64,000 nucleotides of DNA from contig BSBM01000711.1 of assembly GCA_027924585.1 (NCBI GenBank), positions 9,548,501 to 9,612,500 on the forward strand, written 5' to 3'. This DNA comes from Larix kaempferi (lineage: Eukaryota > Streptophyta > Pinopsida > Pinales > Pinaceae). The notes beneath the pieces were generated by a model. It saw only the letters and a list, made by a program, of their open reading frames with translations. It did no database searches and was not told where the DNA came from. Position 1 is the stretch's first letter. Every line of letters starts with the position of its first letter. Of this stretch, positions 10,874-22,845 are shown piece by piece. A program made the position numbers and the translations under genes.

Positions 10874-12691
10874 GTTTTTGGAGACTCTGCTGGCTTTGAA
10901 CAATAGATCTCTAGCTTTGCTTTCAATCTTAGTTTTTTATTAGTTTTTAGCCTTTAGATCCATAGATATGCCATTCTAAACAGCAGATCCATTGTTGTTC
11001 TAGTTTTTGGCCCCATCTATTGCCATTAATAGCCCAAAATTCTCAATTTTCGGGTTCGTTTTTCGGCTTCCGTGCACGGCTTTCGCCTTGCGGTTTTTAG
11101 CCTGATAGTCACGCGGTCCATCGCGACTTTTTGAATTTTTTCCGCGTGGTTCACTGTGACTTTTCGGATTTTTTTCGCGCGGTTCACCGCGGCTTCGCGG
11201 CCTATTTCCGCGCTGCATATCGCGGCTGCGCGGCCATTTTCCGCGCGGATCCCCGCGGCTTCGCGGACATTTTCCGCGATGCACATCGCAACAGTGCGCC
11301 TAAATCCCGCGCGGTTCATCGCGACTGTGCGACAGAAACCCACGTGGTCCATCGCGGATTTTCTGTCAAAAGCCGCGCTGCTTATTTTTTCATTCGGCCA
11401 TTCCGATTCAAAAAATTATTTTTTACTGTATTTTCTGCCCACATAGCACATTTTTACAGTATTAAATTCTGCATAATTTACAGCCATAGAAAAAAAATTT
11501 ACTATTTAAATGCACATCTAGAAGTCTTTTTAAAAATTTTCAAGAAAGTGAAAGAAAGACTTATTTTGCAGTTTATCTAGGTTAAAAAAATTTCCTGTTT
11601 ACTTCTTTAAATATCTTGCCCTTAGCAATTTCCTTGAAAAGAAATCCATTTATTTCTTTTAGAAGTAATATTATTTGCTTTTATATTTCAAGAAATCCTT
11701 TGTTTTTTGAATAAAGTCATTGAAAAGCATTTAATTTCCATCTATTGAAAAAGTCATAAATTTGCTTTTCTATTTTCGAAAGATCCTTTATTTTTTGAAA
11801 TTTTCAGTAAAGCATTTACTTCTTTCAAGTTCAGTTTACAATACCACATGTGCACCCACTTGATCACTTAATTGAACTGAGCCTTAAAACTTACCCTAAT
11901 TTCAACACACTTTTAACCCCACTTGGGGAACACTAAAAGAACTTTGTAGCTAGGTAGTATTGGGGGGATAGGTGTTCCAATAACACCCCTCAGTTATTAC
12001 ATCTGAGACATAGTTGTTGTCCTTTAGGGAGCTAAAACCTCTTAGTATTTATTGGCGCGGTCACAACCGATTTGTGGGAAGGCCTCTCCCCTAGGAGGGT
12101 TGAAGTCGCGAGGATGGTTCCAGAAGCCTGAGTGGAATACCGAAATCCATTCAGTAACCGAAGGGCTACCATTCGCAGTTCTCGGGATATCCCTGTATTG
12201 GGATATTGTGATCAAAGGACCAAACGGCAGATTTACCTTTTCTCGACGCGTCATGAACAGAGTATCCTAGTAGCCTTTATTTAGGATTGATTACCCGGTG
12301 TCCCTCCCGATAGGGGGATATCTAGCCGTTGTCTCAACACTCATATTGTCTGACTTGGATTTCATCACCTTGCAGAGGATATCGTTTGTTTGAGTCACAA
12401 TACTTTTAGTTAGGTGTTTGCATGATTCAACCCACCTTTGGTCTAGTTACACCTATTTTTTCTAGAAGTCGTTTGCATGTTGGTACTCTGACCATTTGTT
12501 GCATTCCTCCACTTATTGTAGCACAACTGCTAGAATAAGTGCCTTTTTTGAGGTTGATTTTTTGGCCTGAGAGCCTTCTTTTTCACTCCCCTTCTTGCAC
12601 CCTTGGTTGCATCAGGGTTTTGAGCTTTTTTATATATATATCACCACCTGATACTTAAACAGATTTTTTACACAAAAACTTAATTCTCACC
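10874..12691 (+). other. Tat-like 5' leader, copy 1
   Basis: About 1.8 kb lies between the LTR and gag. Apart from the minisatellite it holds T-rich sequence (11400-11850) and an unassigned higher-GC stretch at 12050-12360. No gene is recognised. Confidence 0.75.
11113..11376 (+). repeat. 33-bp minisatellite, eight units, in Tat leader (copy 1)
   Basis: Eight consecutive units of exactly 33 bp start at 11113, 11146, 11179, 11212, 11245, 11278, 11311 and 11344. The unit centres on GGTTCATCGCGAC and ends in CCGC. It is GC-rich inside an AT-rich leader. Because 33 is a multiple of three, several frames stay open and encode 11-residue repeats such as FRAVHRGFA. I see no evidence that these are translated. 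A related array in inverse orientation lies at 41575-41838. Confidence 0.93.
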
Positions 12692-15064
12692 ATTGAGAAT
12701 TTCAGACGCTCTCGTCGTCTCCAAGGCGAAATCCAAGAGTTTAGTCCAATTGGCTCTCCACGTCACCGACGCAGAGCCTTATCCCTTGACTCGACACATC
12801 ATCGATCAACTAGACAGTCATCCGATTCTGACACGCCTCACTTCACTTCTGATTCTGAGGCAGAATCCAAAAATCCCACTGCGTTATTCCCAACCAACAT
12901 TATGTCTAGAACACCATTTGATCCACTATTTACCAGCACCATAGGAGAGACGTCTACAGACCCTTCTACTACAGTGCCGTCCATGGCAACAACCACCCCC
13001 CTGGGTATGCCCAATATGGGCAACACTCCACATTTAGGAATGCCCAACTCAGGGCCACCTCCTGTTATAGGAATTCCCAACACAGGGCCACCACCTGTTA
13101 TGGGTATGCCCAACATAGGGGTCACACCCCATCTAGTTTCCACAAACCCTATCCCAGGAATCACCACTACTATTCTGAACCCCAGTGTAACCCATGTTGC
13201 ACTAGGAAGCGATGGCCCTTACCAGACCACACCTATTGGAGGACATATACCTTCAATACCTAGCATACCTTTAGGTGCTGCTGGACCCCATACCACCATG
13301 ACTAGACATGTCCCAGTCCCTACATCTGCTAGCTTACCATATATGGCAAGTCTGAACTTGCCAGATTTAGCTAGGCTCACCAATGACCTTATCAGACATG
13401 ATCCTGCGTGGCCTCACATTCCCACCAAACTCCCCTCCGACATCCCTAAGTTTGAGGGTAAGGCAGGTGAGGACCCCCAGAACCATATCATGTCCTTCCA
13501 TCTATGGCGTTCCTCCAACTCCATAGTGGACGACTCTGTCCGCCTCTGTCTGTTACAGCGCACATTCACTGGCTCTGCAGCCAAGTGGTATATCGAGCAG
13601 CCCCATGGGACACATGCCACCTTTACCTCCCTTGCCTCCACCTTCCTGCAGTTCTTTCAGTTACCTGTCCGCTATGATGCAGGCGTCGAGATCCTACTGT
13701 CTTGCAGACAGAACACGGCCACCCACATCACTGACCACATTCATGAGTGGCGTAGACGTCGAAGCCTCTGCAAAATCAAATTAGACGACCGTATCTTCTT
13801 AGATTGGTTTCTAAAATCCATCCTCCCTCTCATTGCGAAGGATGTGGCATCTGAAAGACCCCAGTCTGAAGAAGAGGCCATCCTCAAAGCCCAACAGTTT
13901 GATCTCATTTACGCCTAGTTGGGTTATCTATACACAATCATACCAGATGCCCCACGATGCGACTCTTCACGCAATGACGTGCCGGGGGCATCTCATGCCG
14001 CCGATGGCATTATTAGCCAAATCACACCCCAAGCTAAACCTTTCAGCATGGTGAGTACCATGCCTTCCCCAGACCTCTCTAGGGCTACATCCAGTTCCGG
14101 AGCGACAACTTCTTACGCTCCAACAAACCAGACACATCATATTCATGGACCCTCTTGTCCACAACATTTCTATGGACAAGCGCCATCAGCATACGTACCT
14201 CCTACATACTATAACCAGCCTGCTACACAGAACCCCATTCAGTTCTCGCCACAACAAATGCAGTACCCACAGCAAGCTGCACCAGCTAATCCAACACATC
14301 CAATAGCTCAGGGGTACCAACAATCCCAATAGGCAACTGGACCACCGCTAGCTCCACCTACATATTACCCACCACAACCTGCTCCCGCACCTGCGGCGAA
14401 CCAAAATCCGCCCAATGCTCAAGGGCATGTGTACGCACAACAACATCAGCCCCAATACCAAAATAACCAACGCAACCAGGGTGGGAAACCAAACCGTGGA
14501 AGAGGACGTAATCGTGGAAACAACCAAAACCATAACCAAGCTCCACACCCTCCCCATCCTCCGCAAAATAATAACGCGACGCCTGCTCATCAGAATCCTG
14601 ATCGGCCACCTAAGCGAGCCAAAAATGCTAATTTACGAACAAACCATCCTTGTTCTATTTGTGGGGTCTATGGCCACTATACCCACACTTGCCCACATCT
14701 GGAGCGAGCTCGGCAGCTATGGACAGATGACACCCATCGTCAAGGGCAGGCGGCTCCTCAGCCGCCACCCAACCCCCCACCACCTCAACAACAACCTTTG
14801 GTGCTACAAAACCCTTTTCCAACACAAGGAGTGGTGAACACTCAGCCGTTAGCTCCCCCACAGGGCAACGTGCCACCACAAAAAATCACTTACGCTGCTC
14901 TTGATCAACCCATGTTTGATTCAGGCACTCACCACTTATTGATGATGTCCACTGCCGATGTCAACATTCAGACACGTTGGAACCAGTACGACACCCATCC
15001 ACGCCATCCCCTTTCTATTTTCTCCTTCGGGTGTAGTAAGCGCCCCGGTTATGGCTACCGTTAG
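12692..15064 (+). pseudogene. gag: Tat-like gag, copy 1
   Basis: One frame runs from about 12659 to 15064 with in-frame TAG at 13916 and 14330. The first in-frame ATG is 12902, but homologous-looking basic sequence (FRRSRRLQGEIQEF) begins near 12698. ACC-ATT-GAG at 12689-12697 may be a lost ATG start (inference). A proline-rich region with GMPN/GIPN repeats (13000-13120) precedes the capsid-like part (13420-13910, with SAAKWYIEQPH). A Gln/Pro/Asn-rich tail and a CCHC knuckle at 14651-14692 follow. Both early stops look like CAG to TAG changes. Confidence 0.8.
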
Positions 15065-17548
15065 TCTACCCGGGTTAACATTGGGATTACCCATGTGGTA
15101 TATTTCTCCTCCCATTCCACCGCTGACACCAAATGTCATCCTCCAATCGGTACAACCTATTGTTACCACTACTCAACCTCCTCCTGGTGTCACAATCCCT
15201 TCGTCGTCGATGAAACCATCTCCTGGTCTCATGATCCCTTCGTCGTCAACGAATCCTCCTCCTCTTGTCAAGCCCACTGGGGGCAGAGGTCCACAACCAT
15301 ACACTGCTATACCACCCCCTAAGGCAGTCAAACCCCCACCAGTGTTTCGAGCTCCTCCTAAATGCTCTTTGTGCGATGAGATAGGCCATCCGACTCATCA
15401 ATGCCCACAGTTACCAGCACTCCAAGAGCATATGAATATGTTGGACGATGACACCGGCATCCCAGTTGTTAGACTTGAGCCACCTCCTCAGCCTCCCGAC
15501 AGATCATTGCGCACCAACCATCCTTGTGCCATATGCAGTGTTTACGGCCACTACTCTCACCATTGTCCTGATCTCCCTGACTGTAGAGCAACATTGTATG
15601 AGTTAAACAACGTTGATTTGGAGATATCTCCTCCCCTCATCGAGGAGATCTACCCCACGCCATCATCCTCGTCGGAAGAAGTCAATACAATATATATGAT
15701 TTCAAAAACTTTCAAACCAGAACCCCTTGATTTATGGTCTGACTACTTCAATACTGATGAGCAAATTTTGGAGACACTCACTGCACCCGACTACCCTTGG
15801 GATGATATGCATCATCGCTCGTATTTCCTCCCGGAAACATCTACATCCACCGCATCTAACCAGCTATCAGTCGAATCGAAAGATTTCATACCCACCAAGG
15901 TAGATTGGTTAAAGGACCCCATCCCAGCACCGGATGCCTTTGAAGAAGGGAACATGTCCAACATTTCCCCCACTATACAGATAGATATTTCCACAACACC
16001 TGGGAAACCTGAGCTCATCTCACTGGGCGCATCTTGCACTCAAGCAGAAACTCAGGCATACAAAAATCTCTTTCAAGAGTTCCATGATGTCTTTTCCTGG
16101 TCCTATACCGAGATTCCTGGTCTCGACCCCGCCATCACAGAACACCACATTGATACATGGCCGGAGGTACCCCCTGTTCGTCAAAAACAGTGACCCATTC
16201 ATCCTTCCAAGCTCCCCGCTGTTAAAGCTGAGGTCGAGAAACTTCGCAAAGCAGGATTCATTTATCCTATTCCGTACACCACCTGGGTGTCGAACCCCAT
16301 TCCTGTCAACAAAAAGCAAGGCACCCTTAGAGTATGCACTGATTTCCGTGACTTAAACCATGATTGTCCAAAAGACAATTTCCCCACGCCATTCATTGAC
16401 CAACTCATTGATGAGTGTGAGGGCCATGAGGTCCTATATTTCATGGACGGGTTTTCCGGATACAACCAGATTCACATCCGTAAAGAGGATCAGTACAAGA
16501 CTGCCTTCACCACCCCATGGGGCACCTTTGCCTATCGCGTCATGCCATTCGGCCTTAAAAATGCTGGTGCCACTTTCCAGCGAGACATGACCTATTGCTT
16601 TCATGACTTGGTTCATATCCTGCGAGTTTACCTTGATTACCTCACAGCTTGTTCCCGAAAATGATCAGACCACCTTAACGACCTCCGGCAAGTTTTCCTG
16701 TGTTGTCGCAAATATAAAATCCGCTTGAACCCACACAAGTGTGTCTTTTGCGTTCCGGTAGGCCGGTTGTTGGGTTTCATTGTTTCCCAAGATGGAATCA
16801 CTGTCGATCCCTTGAAAGTCAAAGCCATCTTAGAACTTCCTCCTCCTCGCATGCTTCGGCAACTCCAGAGTCTACAAGGGCGATCCAATTTCCTTAGGCG
16901 CTTCGTTCCTGATTACACCACCAAAGTCCACGGGTTCTTGCGCTTACTTCGTACCCACATACCCTTTGTTTGGGATGAGCAAGCAGACACGGCATTCGAA
17001 GCCCTCAAGAAAGCTCTCACACAAACCCCCTTGATATCCCCACCGGATTTCTCTCAGAATTCACCCTTTATGTCTCGGCATCTGAACATGCCGTGTCCGG
17101 AGTCTTGGTCCAAGAAGATGCCTCTCACCAAGAGCATGTGATTTACTACGTCAGCCATACTTTGTCTGGCCCACATCTGCGTTATCCATACGAGGAAAGA
17201 TTAGCCCTAGCTGTAGTCTTTTCCGTACAAAAATTGCGACACTACATTCTACTCAGTCATACCACGGTTGTGGCCGACTCCAACCCTATGGTCTATCTCC
17301 TAACCCGGCGGCTCCTACAAGGTCGTGTTGCTAAATGGGTCATTATCCTCCAGGAATATGACCTTACTTTCAGAACTCCTAAAAGCACCAAAGCCCTCAC
17401 GCTTGCTCACCTCATCACCGACCTCCCATCCTCTTCATCATCACCCGCTATCCAAACGGATCTAATTGACGAACAAATCTTCATCATCTCGTCTGACGAC
17501 CCATGGTACGGAGACATTTTGATTTACCTCCGCACGCAAAAATTTTGA
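14958..17548 (+). pseudogene. pol: Tat-like pol: second knuckle block, RT and RNase H, copy 1
   Basis: This frame starts after a shift relative to gag near 14960-15000. CCHC knuckles lie at 15363-15404 and 15525-15566. The reverse transcriptase spans about 16030-16900 and has VCTDFRDLN, FMDGFSGYNQI and FGLKNAGATFQR. The catalytic box reads YLDY (16629-16640) instead of YxDD. TGA stops lie at 16191 and 16662. A one-base shift near 17050 leads into RNase H (17075-17400), whose first catalytic Asp is replaced (VSASEHAVSG). No D[ST]G protease is evident. Copy 1 has DLNHDC where copy 2 has DLNHAC. Confidence 0.85.
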
Positions 17549-18190
17549 CCACACATCGATCGTGACGGACGTCGTCGGATACGACACCATTCCCCCCGAT
17601 ACCTCTTGATAGGGGATGTACTTAATCGATGCGGCGTTGATACCATCCTATGCTGATGCCTATCCCATAGTGAGGCAGAACAAGTCCTCAATGATTGTCA
17701 TAGCGGTGCTTACGGAGGCCATTTCTCCGACATGGCCACCACCCAGAAGATCATTCGGGCAGGTTACTTTTGGCCCTCATTTTTTACTGATTGCATCAAC
17801 GCAGTCAAACATTGCCAGAACTGCCAACTTTTTGCCCCCAAAGAAAGAACCCCCCCCACCCCCCTTCATCCAGTTATCACTATTGGACCATTCTGCAAAT
17901 GGGCCATCGACTTCCTCGATTGCAACCCCACGTCAGCCGGCGGTCACAAACACATCATTGTGGCTGTAGATTATTTCACCAAGTGGGAAGAATCCATGCC
18001 GACTTACAATTGCAAGGCCGACACTGCCGCACGGTTTTTCTTCAACCATGTTATCACTCGTTTCGGAGTGCCGAAGCAACTAGTCTCTGACCACGGCTCT
18101 CACTTCGAAGATGCCATCTGGAAAGAATTATCAACCATGTTGAAATTTGAACACCATTTCTCGTCCGCCTACTATCCCCAAGGAAAATGA
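17549..18190 (+). pseudogene. pol: Tat-like integrase, truncated before catalytic Glu, copy 1
   Basis: An HHCC zinc region (DCHSGAYGGHFS ... CQNC, 17695-17830) is followed by the catalytic core with AIDFLDC (first Asp) and VSDHGSHF (second Asp). The duplication breakpoint replaces the GQVEA segment, so the third acidic residue is missing and the frame stops at 18188-18190. A TGA also lies at 17654. Confidence 0.88.
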
Positions 18191-18302
18191 ACACCTTCAG
18201 AAAAAGATAGCTGATCTGGAGAAGAAGCATAAAAGAATAAAGAAAAGGTCCTCAATTCCCGATGGTATATCTCTTCTTGTGGAGGCAGCGAAGGAGATAT
18301 GA
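18183..18302 (+). other. Exon-like 3' coding end of an unrecognised gene
   Basis: Frame GAA-AAT-GAA... gives 39 codons (ENEHLQKKIADLEKKHKRIK ... LLVEAAKEI) and a TGA at 18300-18302. The heptad-like pattern of Leu/Ile and the Lys/Glu richness suggest a coiled coil ending in a helix. Codon use and the lack of retroelement motifs differ from the surroundings. AT-rich sequence resembling a 3' UTR follows. The upstream part is cut off by the duplication junction, or begins before the window. I do not recognise the family, and it may be the last exon of a host gene. Confidence 0.45.
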
Positions 18303-18947
18303 GGCAGTTATTAGTTAGGGGTTATTTAAGACAAACATTTTGTTTTAGTTAAAGAATTTGCTATTTTTAGCAGACTTGTAAATTTGTAAAAATGTAAATT
18401 TTACTTTATCTAACCTAGTGATTCGATGGAGAGTTAGGAGGAAAGACCTAACTATTTTTGGGAAGAAAACTATTTAGAAAAGGAAGAAAAACATTGTGGG
18501 GGTTCTGATTTTTTGGGAGCATCAGGAGGTCTGCTAGCTGCTTGTACTTTCAGACTTATTCAAAGATAGGTATTGTAACTCTTATATGCATTTACTGATG
18601 AAACTATGAATATATGACTCTTTCCCCTTCATTTGATCTGTGTTGGCTTCATGTTTGAACTTATTTAGTTTCATGAATGACAAATTCATTGCTGGTTGAT
18701 GTGTATTTTCTAGTAGTGCTTGTCCTTTATGTGTGAACTTCAGTACAGTCTTTTGTTGGATTTTTGTGATATATATGCATCTTTATCGATATATGTGTAT
18801 GATTTAGTTGTTGCTTATCTGCTGAATGTATTCCTTGTATGCTCTTGAAGTTTATGACCAAAAACATATAAAACAAAACCCTAAACCCTAGTTTGATTTG
18901 AGTTTTACTCTTGAGATTGTGTTGGCTTGTTACCCTAGCCTTAGTAA
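18303..18947. other. AT-rich unassigned spacer
   Basis: This looks like a 3' UTR and intergenic sequence. It includes GT-rich and TATATA stretches (18765-18800) and a short CCCTAAACCCTA word near 18880. No open frame, LTR edge or RNA gene is recognised. Confidence 0.6.
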
Positions 18948-20555
18948 CAATTGCTGGCACAAACACATTCCAAAGTTACATATACATCAATAGTTGCTGT
19001 CAAATACATCAAGCTACCTACTAATATTTTGAACAAACTTGTATCTACCTTTGTGTGGCCCCCGTCTTCTTTGCTCAATTTCAATCCCATTGGCACAGGT
19101 GTAGATGTTGGCTTGAAATTCAACATGTTGAACCTCTTCAAACAATCATTTGCATATTTTGTTTGACAAATGAAAATTCCATCATCAACTTACTTCTATC
19201 CCTAAAAATATTTCATTAATCCCAACTCTATCATGTCAAATTCTTTTTTCATCGTTGATTTAAACAACTTAATGGAAAATTTCACTATAAATATCAGATC
19301 ATTAACATATATACATACAATTAAGACCTTACCTTGATTATTAACCTTGATGTAAAGGGTTGGTTCACTACTGCATTTGTTAAAACCATGGTTCAAGAAG
19401 TCTGAATCAATGCAACATTACCAAGCTGTTGGAGCTTGTTTAAGACCATACAAATCCTTTTTCAATCTATAAAATTTATGTTCATGACCCAATATCTGAT
19501 AACCTGGCGATTGCTACACATATACTTCTTCCTATAAAATCCCATTCAAAAATGTTGATTTGACATCCATCTGATAAACTTTCCATTTATGATGCCCTTC
19601 TATTGCTAACACTAATCTCACTAAATATAATCTAGCTACTGGAGCAAAAGTCTCATTGTAATCAATCCTGGGTTATTGTGAAAAACCCTTTGCAACTAGC
19701 CTTGATTTATGCTTCACAATATTTCCATTAGCATTAAATTTTGTCTTATAGACCCATTTTACACCTATTGCATCTTTTCGTTCTAGAAGATTCACTAATT
19801 GCCAAGTTTGATTTTTCTCTATTGCTTTAATTTTTTCATCCATGGCATTTTTCCAACTTTCATACTTAATTGCTTTTTCAAAACATATTGGGATCAACAA
19901 CAAAAAATAATGCAAAATAAAAATTAAATCATCATCATCATTACCTTGATTTACATCATATATTTCACTGAGACTTCCTATCTTCATTGAAGTGCCATTT
20001 GACCTTGAACTATCACTTGGGTCATATCTAGGTGTTGATTGAGATCTTGAAGTAGATTGAGGTGTTGATGTTATACTAGAACTATTGTTGAATGAATATT
20101 TTATGGGAGCATGATCTTCACTGAAATATTTCATCTCAATTTGCTACTACTAATGTAGATTTTCACTCCAAATCCATTCTTCATCTTCAATAAACTTGAA
20201 CTTGACATCTTTTCTGATTATAGTCCTTTTTCTGATGGGATTATGGACCTTGTATGGTTTTGATTGCTCACTATATCCCACAAAATTACATCTGTCTCCT
20301 TTATTATCTAACTTCCTCCTATTTTCATTAGAAACATGCACATATGCAATGCACCCAAAGACTCTCAAATGAGAAACATTATCTTTTTTATTACTCCATG
20401 CTTCTTGTGGTACTTTATCATTCACACTCTTTGTGGGGGAATGATTCAAAATGTATACTACACAATCTATACCTTCAACCCAATACTCATTTGGTAGATG
20501 TTTATCCTTTATCATGGTTCTTTTCATTTCCATGATTGATCTATTTTTTCTTTAA
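18948..20555 (-). pseudogene. pol: Copia-4 pol fragment (integrase end to RT end)
   Basis: Read on the minus strand from 20555, the first part is an integrase tail after the catalytic Glu (KNRSIMEM, NEYWVEGIDCVVYILN, VFGCIAYVHVSNENR). A Ser/Thr/Pro-rich linker (19990-20100) follows, then RT (WQLVN, AIGVKWVYKTKFN, KSRLVAKGFSQ). The catalytic box reads YVNDLI, with the first Asp now Asn. KLSKEDGG and LVGSLMYLTAT follow. The RNase H and LTRs are missing and several stops are present. It is a Ty1/copia fragment whose right edge falls at the codon of the integrase Glu. Confidence 0.88.
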
Positions 20556-22426
20556 TTACTTTTCTCAAATTGCATGTAGTTTCTATTTTTCAGTTACTTT
20601 TATTGTAAAAGTGCATCTCCCTTAAATTATAAAAGTGAGTCACTTAAAATCTTTTAGTTTTTTGCATGCAATATTTAAAGTAATAATATTGTAAAAGTGA
20701 AACTCCACTTATTTTACAAAAGTGGTTCACATAAAGCAACATTATTGTAAAGTGAGTTTAAAAGGTAAATATTTGGAAGAGGGGGGGCATTTTTTATCAG
20801 TTGGGTCAATCATTTTCCTACCTTGTATCTTTTGGGGTCACATACAACCATTTTTTCAATCAAGCATAACTTCCTCATCCAGAGTCATTTTTCAGTGCTA
20901 TTTTTTTTTAAACAGTCTAGTTTTTCGAGATCTTTGCATCCATACCATTGGTTTATTTTTTTACAGCCTTAATTTTACAATATGGATTCCCTATGTGATA
21001 TTCTACTTACTAGTTCTAACTATTTCTCATTGAAATCTCATATGGATGATGTCCTACGAAGTAGGGGACTTTACCGAATTACCTCCAGGAAAGAAAAAGA
21101 GCCAACTGATGCTGATAAGAAAATAAAATGGGCTAATAAATGTGATGAATCCCATGGATTGATTGGGATGTAAATATTTATTGATTTATGATTTCACATA
21201 TCTAGAATTGATGAACTAGAGCAAGCTTGGGAAAAATTGGAATTTTTGTTTGATAAACACAATGAGGATCGAGGTCACCAGCTATAAAATGAGTTGATTT
21301 ACTTAAATCCAACTGATTTTTTGTGCATTCAAGATTATCCATCTAAGTAAAAATCTCTTAGACTCTTATGTGTAGAATGAAAAATTAAAAGAGAAGACAA
21401 GCAATGCATTTATCCTATTATTTTCAAACTTGGACCTGCATATTCTATTCTTGTATCTACATTTTACTCCATGAAAGAATCCTTGGATCCAACTAGCTAT
21501 AAAGAGCCTACTCTTGAATCCTTTTGTGATTCTTTGATTAGAGAGTAGGATAAGATCATACATCTTGGAATGATTAGAAATGGAGATACATCTGAAAAAT
21601 CCTTGCTAGAACAATAGAAAGAGAAGTCCAAGCATCCCAAGAAGCAAAATATTCACAATAATCAAACAAAAAAGGGTCCGAAACCCTCTTAGCTAGCATA
21701 TTATTCAAAAAATGACAAAGGAAACAAATCGAAAGGTAAGAAGATTGAGTGTCATTGCAAATTTTGAGGGAAATATAATCATGATCAATCTAAATGTTTC
21801 AAGAAGATGGAAGCCTTGGAAGCAGGAATGAAGGAGCACCACATCAACCTTGATTCGTCCTCAGAATCTTCAACTCACGGACATGCACTTTGTGCTTCAG
21901 TTTTTTTCTAAAATGCATCTTCTTCTTCTACTTCGAATGAGTGGTTCATTGATTCTGGAGCATCTTATAATATTGATAAGGATAAAGCCATGTTTTCTAC
22001 TATGCATGAAAGTAACACCAAAAAAATATTTTTTGGTGATGATAGATTTCTTAGTGTTGTAGAATCTAGAATAGTTCCAGTAGATAATAGACATTTTAGT
22101 GATGTACTATATGTTCCAAGAATTTCCTGCAATTTGTTGTCAATCTATCAAATCACTCATTCTAGTGAAGGTAAAATTGTAAGGCTTACACCTCACCAAG
22201 TTGTAATCAAGGATTTTAAATATCCTAAGCATGTCCTAGCCACTGGAATTGTTGATGATATTATCAGGTTGTACAAGTTTAACAACTTTTGGACATCACC
22301 TTTTCCCTTACTTTTTGTTGCTCATAGTGATGACTTGAGCAAACTTTGGTATGAGGTCACTTAAATTATCGCTCATTGCAACAACTATGTAAATAAAATA
22401 TGGTGATAAGCATTCCGATGGTATCT
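20556..22426 (+). mobile_element. Copia-1a, 5' portion, copy 2
   Basis: Duplicate of 147-2017, essentially identical, and interrupted by gypsy-2a at 22426 with TATCT at 22422-22426. The left junction with Copia-4 shows no target duplication. Confidence 0.85.
20982..22364 (+). pseudogene. gag: Copia-1a gag and protease remains, copy 2
   Basis: Same content and same stops as 573-1955: gag start at 20982, knuckle near 21750-21805, protease WFIDSGAS near 21945. The shared stops show that decay preceded duplication. Confidence 0.8.
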
Positions 22427-22845
22427 TGTGAAGAACCTGCAATAATTAATTACTGAAAACACATGAGATAGCAGAAATAACAAAACTCAGAATCGCTTTA
22501 TTGATCGCATGCCACTTCGAGGGGGCAACCTCCTTTGACCAAGCTCAATACAAATAACTTCATGGTTCCTTCATTGGTCTCAATACAAACTTATATACTA
22601 ATTCTAAGCGCCAATACCATGTGTTAATACAAACCATGGGTCAATACCATGTGTTAATACAAACCATGGGCCAATACAAACTATGGATCAATAATTACTA
22701 CGGGACGACTTACAAAGCATATGCGTCCAACAACAATAATACAAACTATGGATCAACAAATACTACGAGACGACTTACAGATCATATGCATCCAACAACA
22801 ATATACCAACAAAGTAAATAGAAGGGTTGACATGGGTTCCTAACA
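22427..22845 (-). repeat. gypsy-2a 3' LTR, copy 2
   Basis: 419 bp, matching 2018-2436, including the extra short tandem unit near 22615-22675. Confidence 0.9.

Larger units (their letters stand above)
1..18187. repeat. Segmental duplication, copy 1 (incomplete on the left)
   Basis: This block recurs at 20410-38595, offset by 20409 bp up to a T-run near 5454 and by 20408 bp after it (12 T here, 11 T in the other copy). By eye I found about a dozen substitutions, for example near 2088, 2763, 3985, 10330, 13006, 13178, 16366, 16530, 16917 and 17156. Divergence is therefore well below 0.1%. Identity stops abruptly after 18187, inside a Tat-type integrase. The left end of this copy lies outside the window, because position 1 already falls inside the repeated sequence. 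Confidence 0.97.
10150..18187 (+). mobile_element. Tat-like Ty3/gypsy element, truncated copy 1
   Basis: It has a 5' LTR, a long leader with a 33-bp minisatellite, gag, reverse transcriptase, RNase H and most of integrase, collinear with 30558-38595. It ends at the duplication breakpoint, 10 bp before the codon for the catalytic Glu of integrase. There is no 3' LTR. Confidence 0.93.

Noticed and set aside
11113-11376. Regularly spaced repeats that might be read as a CRISPR array
   Set aside because: Units are contiguous 33-bp tandem copies without unique spacers, in plant retrotransposon DNA.
11000-11580. Overlapping open frames on both strands (94-149 codons) rich in Arg, Ala and His
   Set aside because: They arise because a 33-bp minisatellite stays open in several frames; there is no start context or known domain.
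12838-13167. Minus-strand 109-codon frame with GIP/GGGP repeats
   Set aside because: It is the mirror of the proline-rich repeats of gag on the plus strand.
18870-18890. CCCTAAACCCTA word resembling plant telomere repeat
   Set aside because: Only about two units; too short for an interstitial telomere array.
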